The notes under the pieces: model-generated | Seen by the model: only the letters and a program-made list of their open reading frames with translations | The model's database searches: none | Told to the model about the DNA's origin: nothing | Assembly (NCBI GenBank): GCA_003542575.1 | Contig: DPKJ01000011.1 | Coordinates: 18,063 to 82,062, forward strand | DNA: 64,000 nucleotides | Direction of reading: 5' to 3' | Source: Rikenellaceae bacterium | GTDB taxonomy: Bacteria; Bacteroidota; Bacteroidia; Bacteroidales; UBA932 | Part shown: positions 23,639 through 32,335 of the stretch, in pieces | How the letters are laid out: the number at the start of each line of letters is the position of its first letter | How positions within the stretch are numbered: the stretch's first letter is position 1 | Translations under genes and position numbers: made by a program

Positions 23639-23665
23639 CAAAATTATATTAACTTATAAGTTAAT
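23639..23665 (-). promoter_or_regulatory. Promoter with 18-bp palindromic operator for the TA-type operon
   Basis: Upstream of the ATG at 23624, TAATTTTG (complement of 23639-23646) matches the -7 consensus TAnnTTTG. Directly upstream, 23648-23665 is a perfect 18-bp palindrome, ATTAACTTATAAGTTAAT, which would sit in the spacer between -7 and -33. A dimeric HTH antitoxin bound there would block the promoter. Confidence 0.6.
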
Positions 23666-23817
23666 TTTGTATTTATACCATTCAATATTAGTTTATTACA
23701 ATATTTTACGCTCTAGAAGTTGATTCCAGATCCAGCAAATTAGATTTTTTACAAAAATTAAAGCCGGGTGGTAGTTCCCAGCTTAGAATGAGATATATAA
23801 AATTTAAATTCGAATAA

Positions 23818-23956
23818 ATCTCCGCGCCACTTTTGGATATATCGTTGTATTTCAAATCATTGAAAAATAGACTTTGCCAAAAATGCGCTGTATTTCAAAA
23901 AGTCTTTTTTGTAACCACCTCATTAACAGATAGTTGCCCAAAAGTGGCGCGGAGAT
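23818..23956. mobile_element. MITE-like element, copy C (139 bp)
   Basis: Ends are ATCTCCGCGCCACTTTTGG and the exact complement CCAAAAGTGGCGCGGAGAT. The interior (ATAGACTTTGCCAAAAATGCGCT ... TTTCAAAAAGTCTTTT) closely matches copy B. It lies upstream of the TA-type operon's promoter. The stretch 23666-23817 before it is AT-rich with no gene. Confidence 0.78.
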
Positions 23957-23980
23957 TTATTTTTTATGCCAACAGAGTGC

Positions 23981-24098
23981 GTTAATGCCTACGGCAAGCA
24001 TGTAGTGCCTACGGCGTGTGTTAATGCCTGCGGCAAGCATGTAGTGCCTACGGCGTGTGTTAATGCCTGCGGCAAAGATGTGGTGCCTACGGCGTGTG
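23981..24098. repeat. Three tandem 39-bp repeats of the GCCTACGGC/GCCTGCGGC family
   Basis: Units start at 23981, 24020 and 24059. Each contains GTTAATGCCT(A/G)CGGCAA and GTGCCTACGGCGTGT. The GCC-TACGGC words are the same family as the short repeats at 963-1011 and 21187-21215, each next to a TCTCCGCGCCA element. Confidence 0.92.
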
Positions 24099-24107
24099 TG
24101 GAGAATT

Positions 24108-24236
24108 TTCTCCGCGCCAGTTTGTGGTAACTAGCTAATTGTGTGCACATTAAAAATGAGCCAATTTTTGAGTAAAAATTGGCTCATTTTTATATTATTG
24201 ATTTTCAAATCATTACCATAAACTGGCGCGGAGATT
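24108..24236. mobile_element. MITE-like element, copy D, with a different interior
   Basis: It has the same outer ends as the family (TCTCCGCGCCAGTTT...AAACTGGCGCGGAGA, with TGTGGTAA/TTACCATA just inside), but the AGACTTT interior is replaced by a long hairpin (24152-24191). It ends about 20 bases from the stop codon of the phosphoesterase gene at 24256. Confidence 0.72.
24152..24191. terminator. Strong hairpin inside element D, possible bidirectional terminator
   Basis: A perfect 18-bp stem (arms 24152-24169 and 24174-24191, core ATGAGCCAAT/ATTGGCTCAT) with a 4-base loop, flanked by A5 and T5. It is placed downstream of the minus-strand phosphoesterase gene, where a terminator is expected. 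Confidence 0.7.
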
Positions 24237-24255
24237 TTTTTGCGGGGCTGCCTAG

Positions 24256-26511
24256 CTAGTAGCTCAGCATGGCGACTTTGCCGTCCATTGAGGTGACGAG
24301 CAGAAGGCGGTTGCCAGGTTGGGCAGTTGATTTCTGAAGATGTGAATCTTTATTGGTTTTAGTATGCCTGTCTGGTAATTGGTATGTTATGGGGCGAATG
24401 TAGTTGATGAGGGCGATGGAGAAGAGGTACTGCCAGGCTACGGTGCCGTCGGTGGCGTTTAGGGCGAAGATGTTGCCTTTGTCTGTTGGTACGAAGATGA
24501 GGCCGTTGGCAGTGGTCATTGGTGATGGGGCGATTTCGTAGCCGTAGCCGGTATGCGATTCCCAAAGCTTGATGGGTGTGTTTCCGGTTGTATTTACTGC
24601 TGAGTTGTATTCTGCAGGGCTTCCAAACGTTGAGTTTGTTGTATATGCAGTAGTGGTTGCAGCAGTGTTACCGGTAGAATTGCTAGAAGCTTTGGCATCT
24701 GACCTTTTTGACCTTGATGAGCCTGCGGAACTTGTTGAAGCGGTCATACTCGCTGCTGATGATGAACTTGCAGTGTTGGCATTGGCAGCAACGTTGTAAT
24801 CTTTGGTGCTGAAGGCGATGACGGTGTCCTGCATGGTTTTGATGTAAACGGCAGAGCCGTCCTGGGAGAGGCCGATTGCTTCACGGCCGCCGCGTGCACT
24901 CCACAACTCTTTACCGGTTTTGGCATCAATGGCGTGTGAGCGACGCTCAGGGGTTACGACAAAGATTTTGCCGTTTGCCTTAACCGGCCATACGGCAGCG
25001 GCAGACAATCCCCTCCCCTTACGGTTGGTCCACTCCCAAAGAAGCTTGCCCGACTTTGGCTCAAATGCATAAACCCTGTTAGCCCAGTCGCCAATGTAAA
25101 CACCCTCGGCATCAGCCCAAGGCTTAGCCTCAATAAAACCTTTAATACCGTTGTAGCTCCACGCAACCTTACCACTCTTAATATCAATTGCTCTGAAGAC
25201 TCCGTCAGATGCACCTATATATACTAAGTTACCAAAAACGGTAGGCGAACCCAACACACTCTTAGCGGCCTCCACCTTCCAAAGCAACTTGCCGGAACGG
25301 GCATCCAGACCGTAAATGAAGTTGTCGGTGGAGCCAACCACAAGTACTCCGCTCTTCTCACAAACCTCAGGCGAAGAGAAGACCTTGCCACCCGTAGTAA
25401 ATGACCACTTGAGTGAACCGTCGGCGGCATCAAGCGCCTTGATAACACCCGCAGTATTCGAAATATAGACAGTTCCAAATGCAAAAGCCGCCGCCGACCC
25501 TATGTCCGAATCATCCTGGAACTCCCACACAACACCCACCGGGGCATGCATCACCGGATTCTCAGAATGTTTCAGTAATGGCATCGTGAGCCAAGGCTCA
25601 TGAGTCACACCGTTGCTGCGCACCGCAAACGAAATCGTACCATTATTGTAATCAGAACTGCTTTGACCTTTTGAATCAGAATCTACGTACGCAACTGTAA
25701 CTGAATTAGCTGATGCTGACACAGAAGCTGTTGCAGATGCTGACGCAGAAGCAGAAGAAGATGCAGACGGTGAATATGAAATAGTCACAATATTGTATCC
25801 CGCATGCCCCGCGGCAACCTTGCCGGCACGCAGATTAGACCTCCCCATTACACCACGAATACCAGAAAAGTTCAACTCACGGTTCGAGTGGCCATGACCA
25901 CACAAAGAGGCCTGAATGTTCACCCTCTTTAGCATATCAATAACATCGGCATAATTCAACATAGCATCATCGAGCGGATAGTGGTTTATGAAAACCACAG
26001 GCTTCTCACGAGGCAAAGAACGAGTGACAGAATCGAGCCAAACCATAGCCTCACGAGGCACTAAAGCAGGAGCCATACGCATATTAGGGCCGGAATTTGT
26101 CCCGATAAATTGAATCCCACCCATATCAAAACTGAAATATTCGTAGCCAAAAACCTTCGCAAAGGTGTTGCAACCACTCTCACTCCACTTGGAATCGTGG
26201 TTTCCCGACAAAACAAAAACAGGCACTTTAAGGCGGTCGGTAATAGATTTCGCAAGAAGTATCTCCTCGTCAGAACCAAATTCGGTAATATCCCCCGCCA
26301 GTATTACAAAATTTATATCTTTCAATGTGTTAATATCGTTAACAGAAATCTCATAATCCTCTATGTTGGTTGCAACATCAGATATATGGAGGTCGGCCAG
26401 GAATGCAAAGCGTACAATTTGCCTTTTTACCTCCTGTCCGTATAGGTTAGAGACCGATAAAATTGTGATAATGAACAGTGTTATCGGTAACAATTTCTTA
26501 AAATTTCTCAT
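24256..26511 (-). CDS. Secreted calcineurin-like phosphoesterase fused to a PQQ-type beta-propeller
   Basis: 751 residues with signal peptide (KLLPITLFIITILSVSNLYGQ). Metallophosphoesterase motifs come first: FLADLHISD, ILAGDITEFG, VLSGNHDSKW, FINHYPLDD and GHGHSNRE give the full metal-ligand set (about 38-210). A beta-propeller of PQQ/BamB-like blades follows (about 330-745), with repeats such as YGLDARSGKLLWKVE and YAFEPKSGKLLWEW. Two low-complexity inserts are present: Ser/Ala-rich at the domain junction (about 250-275) and Ser/Thr/Asn/Ala-rich within the propeller (about 575-640). The substrate is unknown; a periplasmic or surface location follows from the signal peptide. Confidence 0.9.
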   Translation of the reverse strand: MRNFKKLLPITLFIITILSVSNLYGQEVKRQIVRFAFLADLHISDVATNIEDYEISVNDINTLKDINFVILAGDITEFGSDEEILLAKSITDRLKVPVFVLSGNHDSKWSESGCNTFAKVFGYEYFSFDMGGIQFIGTNSGPNMRMAPALVPREAMVWLDSVTRSLPREKPVVFINHYPLDDAMLNYADVIDMLKRVNIQASLCGHGHSNRELNFSGIRGVMGRSNLRAGKVAAGHAGYNIVTISYSPSASSSASASASATASVSASANSVTVAYVDSDSKGQSSSDYNNGTISFAVRSNGVTHEPWLTMPLLKHSENPVMHAPVGVVWEFQDDSDIGSAAAFAFGTVYISNTAGVIKALDAADGSLKWSFTTGGKVFSSPEVCEKSGVLVVGSTDNFIYGLDARSGKLLWKVEAAKSVLGSPTVFGNLVYIGASDGVFRAIDIKSGKVAWSYNGIKGFIEAKPWADAEGVYIGDWANRVYAFEPKSGKLLWEWTNRKGRGLSAAAVWPVKANGKIFVVTPERRSHAIDAKTGKELWSARGGREAIGLSQDGSAVYIKTMQDTVIAFSTKDYNVAANANTASSSSAASMTASTSSAGSSRSKRSDAKASSNSTGNTAATTTAYTTNSTFGSPAEYNSAVNTTGNTPIKLWESHTGYGYEIAPSPMTTANGLIFVPTDKGNIFALNATDGTVAWQYLFSIALINYIRPITYQLPDRHTKTNKDSHLQKSTAQPGNRLLLVTSMDGKVAMLSY

Positions 26512-26534
26512 AATTGATGAAATTAATGTTTATA

Positions 26535-26542
26535 CAAAAATA
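26535..26542 (-). promoter_or_regulatory. -7 element of the phosphoesterase gene
   Basis: TATTTTTG on the minus strand (complement of CAAAAATA) matches TAnnTTTG and lies 24 bases upstream of the ATG at 26511. No clear -33 box. Confidence 0.45.
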
Positions 26543-26704
26543 GTTAAAAATCGAAATTAAAAAACCCTCTGATCATCACATTTTTAACTATTTCGTAGTA
26601 AAATAACACATTACGAATAGCCGTTTTTTTTAGTTGCCTTAAAAACAAACAAATAATAATTAACAATTGATAAAATGGTTATTGAAATCTAAAATATTTT
26701 TTGT

Positions 26705-26712
26705 TATATTTG
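26705..26712 (+). promoter_or_regulatory. -7 element at the head of the polysaccharide locus
   Basis: TATATTTG matches TAnnTTTG. It lies inside the longest open frame for the WbpM-like gene (which opens with TTG at 26667), so it argues for the ATG at 26790 as the real start, with a leader of about 70 bases. The 26543-26704 gap holds nothing else I can support. Confidence 0.5.
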
Positions 26713-26789
26713 AACAACTTAAACGGGTGACCTCCAAACTTCAAAAATGTGAGTCACCGACATTCTCTGTTCTATCTCAGGAACAAGCT

Positions 26790-28772
26790 ATGGAAAAAAT
26801 ACTCAAGCATCTTAGACCTCACTTAAGAATACTACTGCAAAACTTTATGCCACGGTGGATTATATTTATAATTGACCTGGCTATAGTCGCACTATCATTT
26901 ACCGCTATATGGTATTTTCGCGAAACCATTGCAGAACACAGAAGTCTCTACTTCGGATACAAACTCCTTGCTATACTATTATTCTACTCCATCTCGGCTT
27001 TAATCTTTCAAACACACCGGGGAGTTGTCAGATACTCCACAGTACAAGATCTTAAAAGAGTATCCGCATCATCATTTCTTGCATCCTCCCTGTTTCTGGG
27101 AGGGACTCTCTTTATAAACCTCACCAGTTACTGGGATGCACAAATCCCCAACTGTAATGTTTGGTTGCCTATTGTGCTCTGCTTTGTAATCATTGCAGGG
27201 CAATTAATGTTGAGGTTTATTGTAAAGAGCATATTTGAGATATTCGAAGGTGCACTTATGGGTAAAAAGAGAAGAGTCTTTATTCTTGGAACTGACTCTG
27301 ACGCAATAAAACTTGCAACCCAAACATTGGGAGAGAAGACCAACCCATACAAACCCGTAGCTTTTATTACATTAGAAGAGAACCGCGCAGGCAAATCTGT
27401 GTCCGGCCTGCCTATTCTATATGCAAATGGAAGCATCACAGAACTTATGGAGCAATACAACGTTGGAACGCTCCTTATCAACAGATCTGAACTTCAGGTA
27501 ATCCGAAACGAATTTTACGAAAAGTGTATTGTAGAGGGTCTTGAGCTACTCGTCGTAAACTCGTTCAGCAGATATACCAACGGAGATAACGGCAACGGAG
27601 AGCAAGTGATTCCTGCTCAAATTGACAAGATTAAAATCGAAGACCTCCTTGGAAGAAACACAATTGAGATGAACAGCAGCGCCATAGAGTATCAATTTAC
27701 CGACCAGGTGATTCTCATAACAGGAGCCGCAGGTTCAATCGGATCGGAAATATGCCGCCAGATAATTCAATTCAAATGCAAAAAACTTGTTCTTGTAGAT
27801 CAGGCAGAGACACCGCTTAACGACCTTTGGCTGGAACTCAATAGTAAGGGCACCGGGATTGAAATTAAGCCAATAGTTGCAAACGTGAGCAACGAAGTGA
27901 GGATGAGGCAAATATTCGAATGTGCCAAACCAAGTCTTGTATTCCACGCAGCGGCTTACAAACATGTACCAATGATGGAGTTCCACCCATCAACAGCCGT
28001 TGTCACAAACGTACTAGGCACAAAAATCTGCGCAGACCTCTCTATTGAATTCGGAGTAAAACGCTTTGTTATGATATCGACTGACAAAGCTGTTAACCCT
28101 ACCAATGTAATGGGAGCAAGCAAAAGGGCAGCAGAGATATATATCCAGTCGCTATATCACCAAATGGTTAAAGACGATGTAGAAAACCCTACAAGCTTTG
28201 TAACTACCCGATTTGGGAATGTTCTTGGCTCAAATGGTTCTGTAGTACCACTCTTCAAAAGACAGATTGAATCAGGAGGACCTATAACAATTACACATAA
28301 CGACATTACCAGATTTTTCATGACAATACCCGAAGCCTGTTCGCTGGTACTTGAGGCAGGGTGTACGGGGCACGGCGGAGAGATATATGTATTTGACATG
28401 GGAGAACAGGTCAAGATATATGACCTTGCAGAGAAGATGATCCGCCTAAGCGGAAAGGTACCGGGAAGAGATATAAAGATAGTAGAAACAGGGCTAAGAC
28501 CGGGAGAAAAGCTATTTGAAGAGGTTCTGAATATTGAGGAGGATACCCTCCCTACATATCATAAAAAGGTGCTTATAGCCAAAGTGAGGCCATTAGCGTT
28601 CGGCTTTGTTAAACCATCGATAGACGAACTCATTGATTTTGCACTTCAGTACACACAGCCGAGAGAGGTTGTAATAAGGCTTAAACTTCTAATACCGGAG
28701 TTTGTAAGCCAGAATTCGGAATACTGCGAATTGGACAAAATTTTAATTGACAACTATTACAGAGAAAATTAA
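26790..28772 (+). CDS. WbpM/CapD-like membrane nucleotide-sugar 4,6-dehydratase
   Basis: It converts UDP-GlcNAc to UDP-4-keto-6-deoxy-HexNAc, the usual first step to bacillosamine- or QuiNAc-type sugars. Four N-terminal membrane segments (WIIFIIDLAIVALSFTAIW onwards) are followed by a CoA-binding-like domain and the extended SDR domain with TGAAGSIGSE (NAD), AAAYKHVPMME and STDKAVNPTNVMGASKRAAE, the long-form active site with Met replacing the SDR tyrosine. I start at the ATG at 26790 (660 residues). The composition is like the core genome, unlike the genes from 31.2 kb on. It is a likely partner of the aminotransferase at 59887 and transferase at 59291. Confidence 0.9.
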   Translation: MEKILKHLRPHLRILLQNFMPRWIIFIIDLAIVALSFTAIWYFRETIAEHRSLYFGYKLLAILLFYSISALIFQTHRGVVRYSTVQDLKRVSASSFLASSLFLGGTLFINLTSYWDAQIPNCNVWLPIVLCFVIIAGQLMLRFIVKSIFEIFEGALMGKKRRVFILGTDSDAIKLATQTLGEKTNPYKPVAFITLEENRAGKSVSGLPILYANGSITELMEQYNVGTLLINRSELQVIRNEFYEKCIVEGLELLVVNSFSRYTNGDNGNGEQVIPAQIDKIKIEDLLGRNTIEMNSSAIEYQFTDQVILITGAAGSIGSEICRQIIQFKCKKLVLVDQAETPLNDLWLELNSKGTGIEIKPIVANVSNEVRMRQIFECAKPSLVFHAAAYKHVPMMEFHPSTAVVTNVLGTKICADLSIEFGVKRFVMISTDKAVNPTNVMGASKRAAEIYIQSLYHQMVKDDVENPTSFVTTRFGNVLGSNGSVVPLFKRQIESGGPITITHNDITRFFMTIPEACSLVLEAGCTGHGGEIYVFDMGEQVKIYDLAEKMIRLSGKVPGRDIKIVETGLRPGEKLFEEVLNIEEDTLPTYHKKVLIAKVRPLAFGFVKPSIDELIDFALQYTQPREVVIRLKLLIPEFVSQNSEYCELDKILIDNYYREN

Positions 28773-28783
28773 CAAATATTCAT

Positions 28784-31153
28784 ATGTCATTGATCAGGAG
28801 ATTTATTTTAGTTACGGCAGCTCTGTTTATAGTGGCTGCCGCCTTTGCGCAAATGAGTGACCAACAACTCATTGAAGAGTTAAAGCGCTACAGCACATCG
28901 GGCTTAAGCCAGGAACAGGTTTTGAGCGAACTTGCATCCAAAGGGGTAACCAGAGAGCAGCTTGAACGAATAAAGGCACAATACGATGCCTCAAAAGCAG
29001 CCTCATCGGGATCAATAGCCACACCCGAGAACAGAGTTCGCGAAAGTGCAGCAACAGGGCCTGACCAGGTGGTTGTAGTAAACGCACCAACCCAAGGCCC
29101 CGGTGAAGTCTTTGGAAGAACCCTCTTCTCAAGCAAAAACCTCACCTTCCAGCCAAGCTTAAACCTCCCTACCCCAGAAAATTACCAACTGGGTGCAGGA
29201 GACGAAATCATAGTTGACATTTGGGGAAACAGCGAATACAACTTCAGGCAGAGAATCTCCCCTGACGGAAATATTCACATACCCAATATCGGGCCCGTAT
29301 TTCTTAACGGCCTGGATATAAAGGAGGCATCAACAAAAATCAGGCGTGCATTCAGCAGAATCTACTCAGATTTGGCCGCCGCATCACCAAAAACGTACAT
29401 AAAGACATCGTTAGGCAATATCAGAAGCATACAGGTTAACATCATGGGTGAGGTAACCCTCCCCGGAACATACACTCTCAGCTCGTTTGCTACAGTATTC
29501 CACGCACTCTACTCAGCAGGCGGAATTAACGAAATAGGAAGCCTGCGAGACATAAAAGTGTACCGCGGCGGCAAAATCATCGCCGAAACCGACGTCTACG
29601 ACTATCTTCTCCGCGGCGACAACTCAGGCGACATAATACTCAAAGAGGGCGACCTGGTAAGGGTTGAACCATACAAGAAACGCGTACACCTTACAGGAGC
29701 AGTAAAACGCCCAATGTGGTACGAACTCAAGGATAATGAACCTCTTGAGACTCTCATCCAATACGCCGGCAACTTCACCAGCAATGCCTTCAAGAAAAAT
29801 ATCCGCCTCACAAGAAAAGGCGACACCGAGTTGAAGGTATATACAATTGAATCCGAAATCTTTGACAGCTTTATGCTAAAAGACGGTGACGAAGTTATTG
29901 CAGACCAGATTCTTGGCAGATATGAAAACAGAGTATCAATCAGCGGTTCGGTCTTTAGACCAGGTGACTACGCACTTGATAGCAGCATTAAGACACTTAA
30001 AGATTTGGTAACCAAGGCAGAGGGGCCAACCGAAGAGGCCCTGCTTACACGAGTACTGCTCTACCGCGAAAATGCCGACCTCACCACCCGTGTCGAATCA
30101 ATCGATCTCGAAAAATTGCTCAACGGTACAAAACCCGACATTAACCTGGCCAAAAACGACCGCCTTTTTGTTCCAAATAAAAACGAACTCCGTGACGAAC
30201 TCTTCATAACCCTGGCAGGTGAAGTAAAAAGGCCGGACAACTATCCATTTGTTCACAGCATGAGCATAGAAGATCTCATCCTTCAGGGAGGAGGCCTTTT
30301 GGAATCGGCATCAAGAGCCAGAGTTGACGTTTCAAGACGAATCAAAAACCCACTTAGCACAGAGGAATCACTCGTTCAAAGCGAAGTATTTAGTTTCACC
30401 CTACACAGGGGCTTCATAGTAAACGGTGATAAAAACTTCACATTAAGGCCATACGATATTGTAATCGTCCGCCGCTCACCCGGTTACGAAGAACAGAAAA
30501 ACGTTTCCATCAACGGCGAAGTACTATTTGGCGGAACCTACACTCTTGTAGAGAAAGAGGAGAGAATATCATCGGTAATCAAACGTGCCGGCGGACTTAC
30601 AACCGGAGCCTACATAAAGGGCGCCCGCATCACCCGCATCATGACACCCGACGAATATGCCCAGATGCAAGCCACACTAAAGCTTACACGAGACCGCGGG
30701 CGCGGAAGCGACTCAATCTCAGTAGAGAGCCTAAACCTATCCGGCGTCTACCAAATAGGCTTTGACCTTGCCAAAGCACTCTCAAACCCCGGTGGAGAAG
30801 ACGATTTGGTCTTAAAAGCCGGCGATGAGTTAACAATACCCGGAATGAACAACGTAGTCAAGATCTCAGGTGCAGTAATGTACCCCAACGCAGTGGCCTA
30901 CTCCCGCGACATGAACATGAGTGACTACATAAAAAACGCCGGCGGCTACGGTTTCAGAGCCCGCAAAAACAGAGCCTATGTGGTTTACATGAATGGAAAA
31001 GTTTCAAAAGGGCCAAGTTCGAGAATTGAACCCGGATGTGAAATTATAGTACCATATAAACCGGAAAGAGACAAAATGAATACAGGTGAAATTCTTGGTG
31101 TATCAACATCAATAGCTTCAATCGCAGCGTTAATTATGGCAATAATAAAATAG
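28784..31153 (+). CDS. Wza-like polysaccharide export outer-membrane protein with SLBB domains
   Basis: It forms the outer-membrane export channel. A signal peptide is visible (IRRFILVTAALFIVAAAFAQ). After a helical stretch, the poly-export domain begins at GAGDEIIVDIWGNSEYNFRQRISPDGNIHIPNIGPVFLNG (about 140). Repeated SLBB modules are seen as VNIMGEVTLPGTYTL, VHLTGAVKRPMWYEL, VSISGSVFRPGDYAL, ITLAGEVKRPDNYPF, VSINGEVLFGGTYTL and VKISGAVMYPNAVAY. A C-terminal hydrophobic segment (STSIASIAALIMAIIK) ends it. 789 residues, the large Bacteroidota form. It follows the WbpM-like gene by 11 bases. Confidence 0.93.
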   Translation: MSLIRRFILVTAALFIVAAAFAQMSDQQLIEELKRYSTSGLSQEQVLSELASKGVTREQLERIKAQYDASKAASSGSIATPENRVRESAATGPDQVVVVNAPTQGPGEVFGRTLFSSKNLTFQPSLNLPTPENYQLGAGDEIIVDIWGNSEYNFRQRISPDGNIHIPNIGPVFLNGLDIKEASTKIRRAFSRIYSDLAAASPKTYIKTSLGNIRSIQVNIMGEVTLPGTYTLSSFATVFHALYSAGGINEIGSLRDIKVYRGGKIIAETDVYDYLLRGDNSGDIILKEGDLVRVEPYKKRVHLTGAVKRPMWYELKDNEPLETLIQYAGNFTSNAFKKNIRLTRKGDTELKVYTIESEIFDSFMLKDGDEVIADQILGRYENRVSISGSVFRPGDYALDSSIKTLKDLVTKAEGPTEEALLTRVLLYRENADLTTRVESIDLEKLLNGTKPDINLAKNDRLFVPNKNELRDELFITLAGEVKRPDNYPFVHSMSIEDLILQGGGLLESASRARVDVSRRIKNPLSTEESLVQSEVFSFTLHRGFIVNGDKNFTLRPYDIVIVRRSPGYEEQKNVSINGEVLFGGTYTLVEKEERISSVIKRAGGLTTGAYIKGARITRIMTPDEYAQMQATLKLTRDRGRGSDSISVESLNLSGVYQIGFDLAKALSNPGGEDDLVLKAGDELTIPGMNNVVKISGAVMYPNAVAYSRDMNMSDYIKNAGGYGFRARKNRAYVVYMNGKVSKGPSSRIEPGCEIIVPYKPERDKMNTGEILGVSTSIASIAALIMAIIK

Positions 31154-31155
31154 AT

Positions 31156-32277
31156 ATGGAAGAATTAAATAAAATTAAGGGTGAAATTGATCTCATTGAG
31201 GTTTCTAGAAAATTGTGGCAAGGGCGCAAATTTATCTTGCTAACATCATTAACATTTGCCATTTTCGGACTCTTAATTGCGTTGATGTCACCAAACTATT
31301 ACACATCTAAATGTACTATAGTTCCTCAAACAGGAGATAAATCCGGGGCAAGTAGTTTAAGTGGGATAGCAGCAATTGCCGGCATTAACCTTGGCTCATT
31401 TTCATCTGGGACCTTGTTATCACCTTCAGTTTATCCTAAAATACTTAATAATATCAATTTTCAGAAAGAAATTATTTATTCCCTTTACTGTATTGAGAAA
31501 GCAGACAATCCTATAACTTATTTTGAATACCAAACAAATAGAAAATACAAACCTTTTACCATATTTGAAAAGATAAAAAAATACACTATAGGATTACCTG
31601 GAGTTATTATCAGAACTATAAATAAAAAACCCAATACAGCAATAGAATCACATAAACAAGAAGTAAACACTATTTTAGCATTGAGCTATAATGAGAACGC
31701 TGTCATAAATACTTTTCTTGAATTTCTTTCTTTAAATCTAAACAATAAAGACGGTTATATAACTCTATCTTTTAAAAGTAGAGAGCCAAAGCTCTCTGCA
31801 GAGGTTGTCATAAAAACACAGAAACTTCTTCAGAAATACATTACAGAATTTAAATTAGAGAAGGTTAGGGAAAATCTCGAATTTGTTGAGAACAGCTATA
31901 ATGAGGCCAGAATTAACTTTGAAAATAAGCAGACTGAACTGGCAAAATTTAGGGATGCTAATAAAACTCTTTCATCTGCACTAGCTAGAACTCAGGAGGA
32001 GAAGTTAACATCGGAGTATAACCTCCTATTAAGTATATATACTGAACTTGCAAAACAAAAGGAACAAGCAAAGATCGCAGTTACTGAGACAACACCTGTT
32101 TTCACTATTATTGAGCCAGCTCATATTCCAGTTGCAAAATCCAGCCCTCAAAGAGGTACTATGATAATCCTTTATTTATTAGTCGGATTTTTTATATCAA
32201 TTGTATATGTCCTTATAGTTACATCCTTTAATGAGAATTTAGTTCCTGGATTTAAGAATTATAAGAGAATTATTTGA
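31156..32277 (+). CDS. Wzz-type chain-length determinant (polysaccharide co-polymerase)
   Basis: An inner-membrane protein that sets polymer length with Wzy and contacts Wza. It has two membrane segments, about residues 27-49 (ILLTSLTFAIFGLLIALM) and 335-357 (IILYLLVGFFISIVYVLIV), a long periplasmic helical region between them, and a proline-containing PAHIPVAKSSPQRG before the second segment. No kinase domain, so it is the short (373-residue) type. From this gene onwards base composition is visibly more AT-rich. Confidence 0.88.
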   Translation: MEELNKIKGEIDLIEVSRKLWQGRKFILLTSLTFAIFGLLIALMSPNYYTSKCTIVPQTGDKSGASSLSGIAAIAGINLGSFSSGTLLSPSVYPKILNNINFQKEIIYSLYCIEKADNPITYFEYQTNRKYKPFTIFEKIKKYTIGLPGVIIRTINKKPNTAIESHKQEVNTILALSYNENAVINTFLEFLSLNLNNKDGYITLSFKSREPKLSAEVVIKTQKLLQKYITEFKLEKVRENLEFVENSYNEARINFENKQTELAKFRDANKTLSSALARTQEEKLTSEYNLLLSIYTELAKQKEQAKIAVTETTPVFTIIEPAHIPVAKSSPQRGTMIILYLLVGFFISIVYVLIVTSFNENLVPGFKNYKRII

Positions 32278-32335
32278 TAATCACATAAAAATTTCACAAC
32301 ACAGAGATATCTTAGCTCAAATAAAAAGTCAAGCT

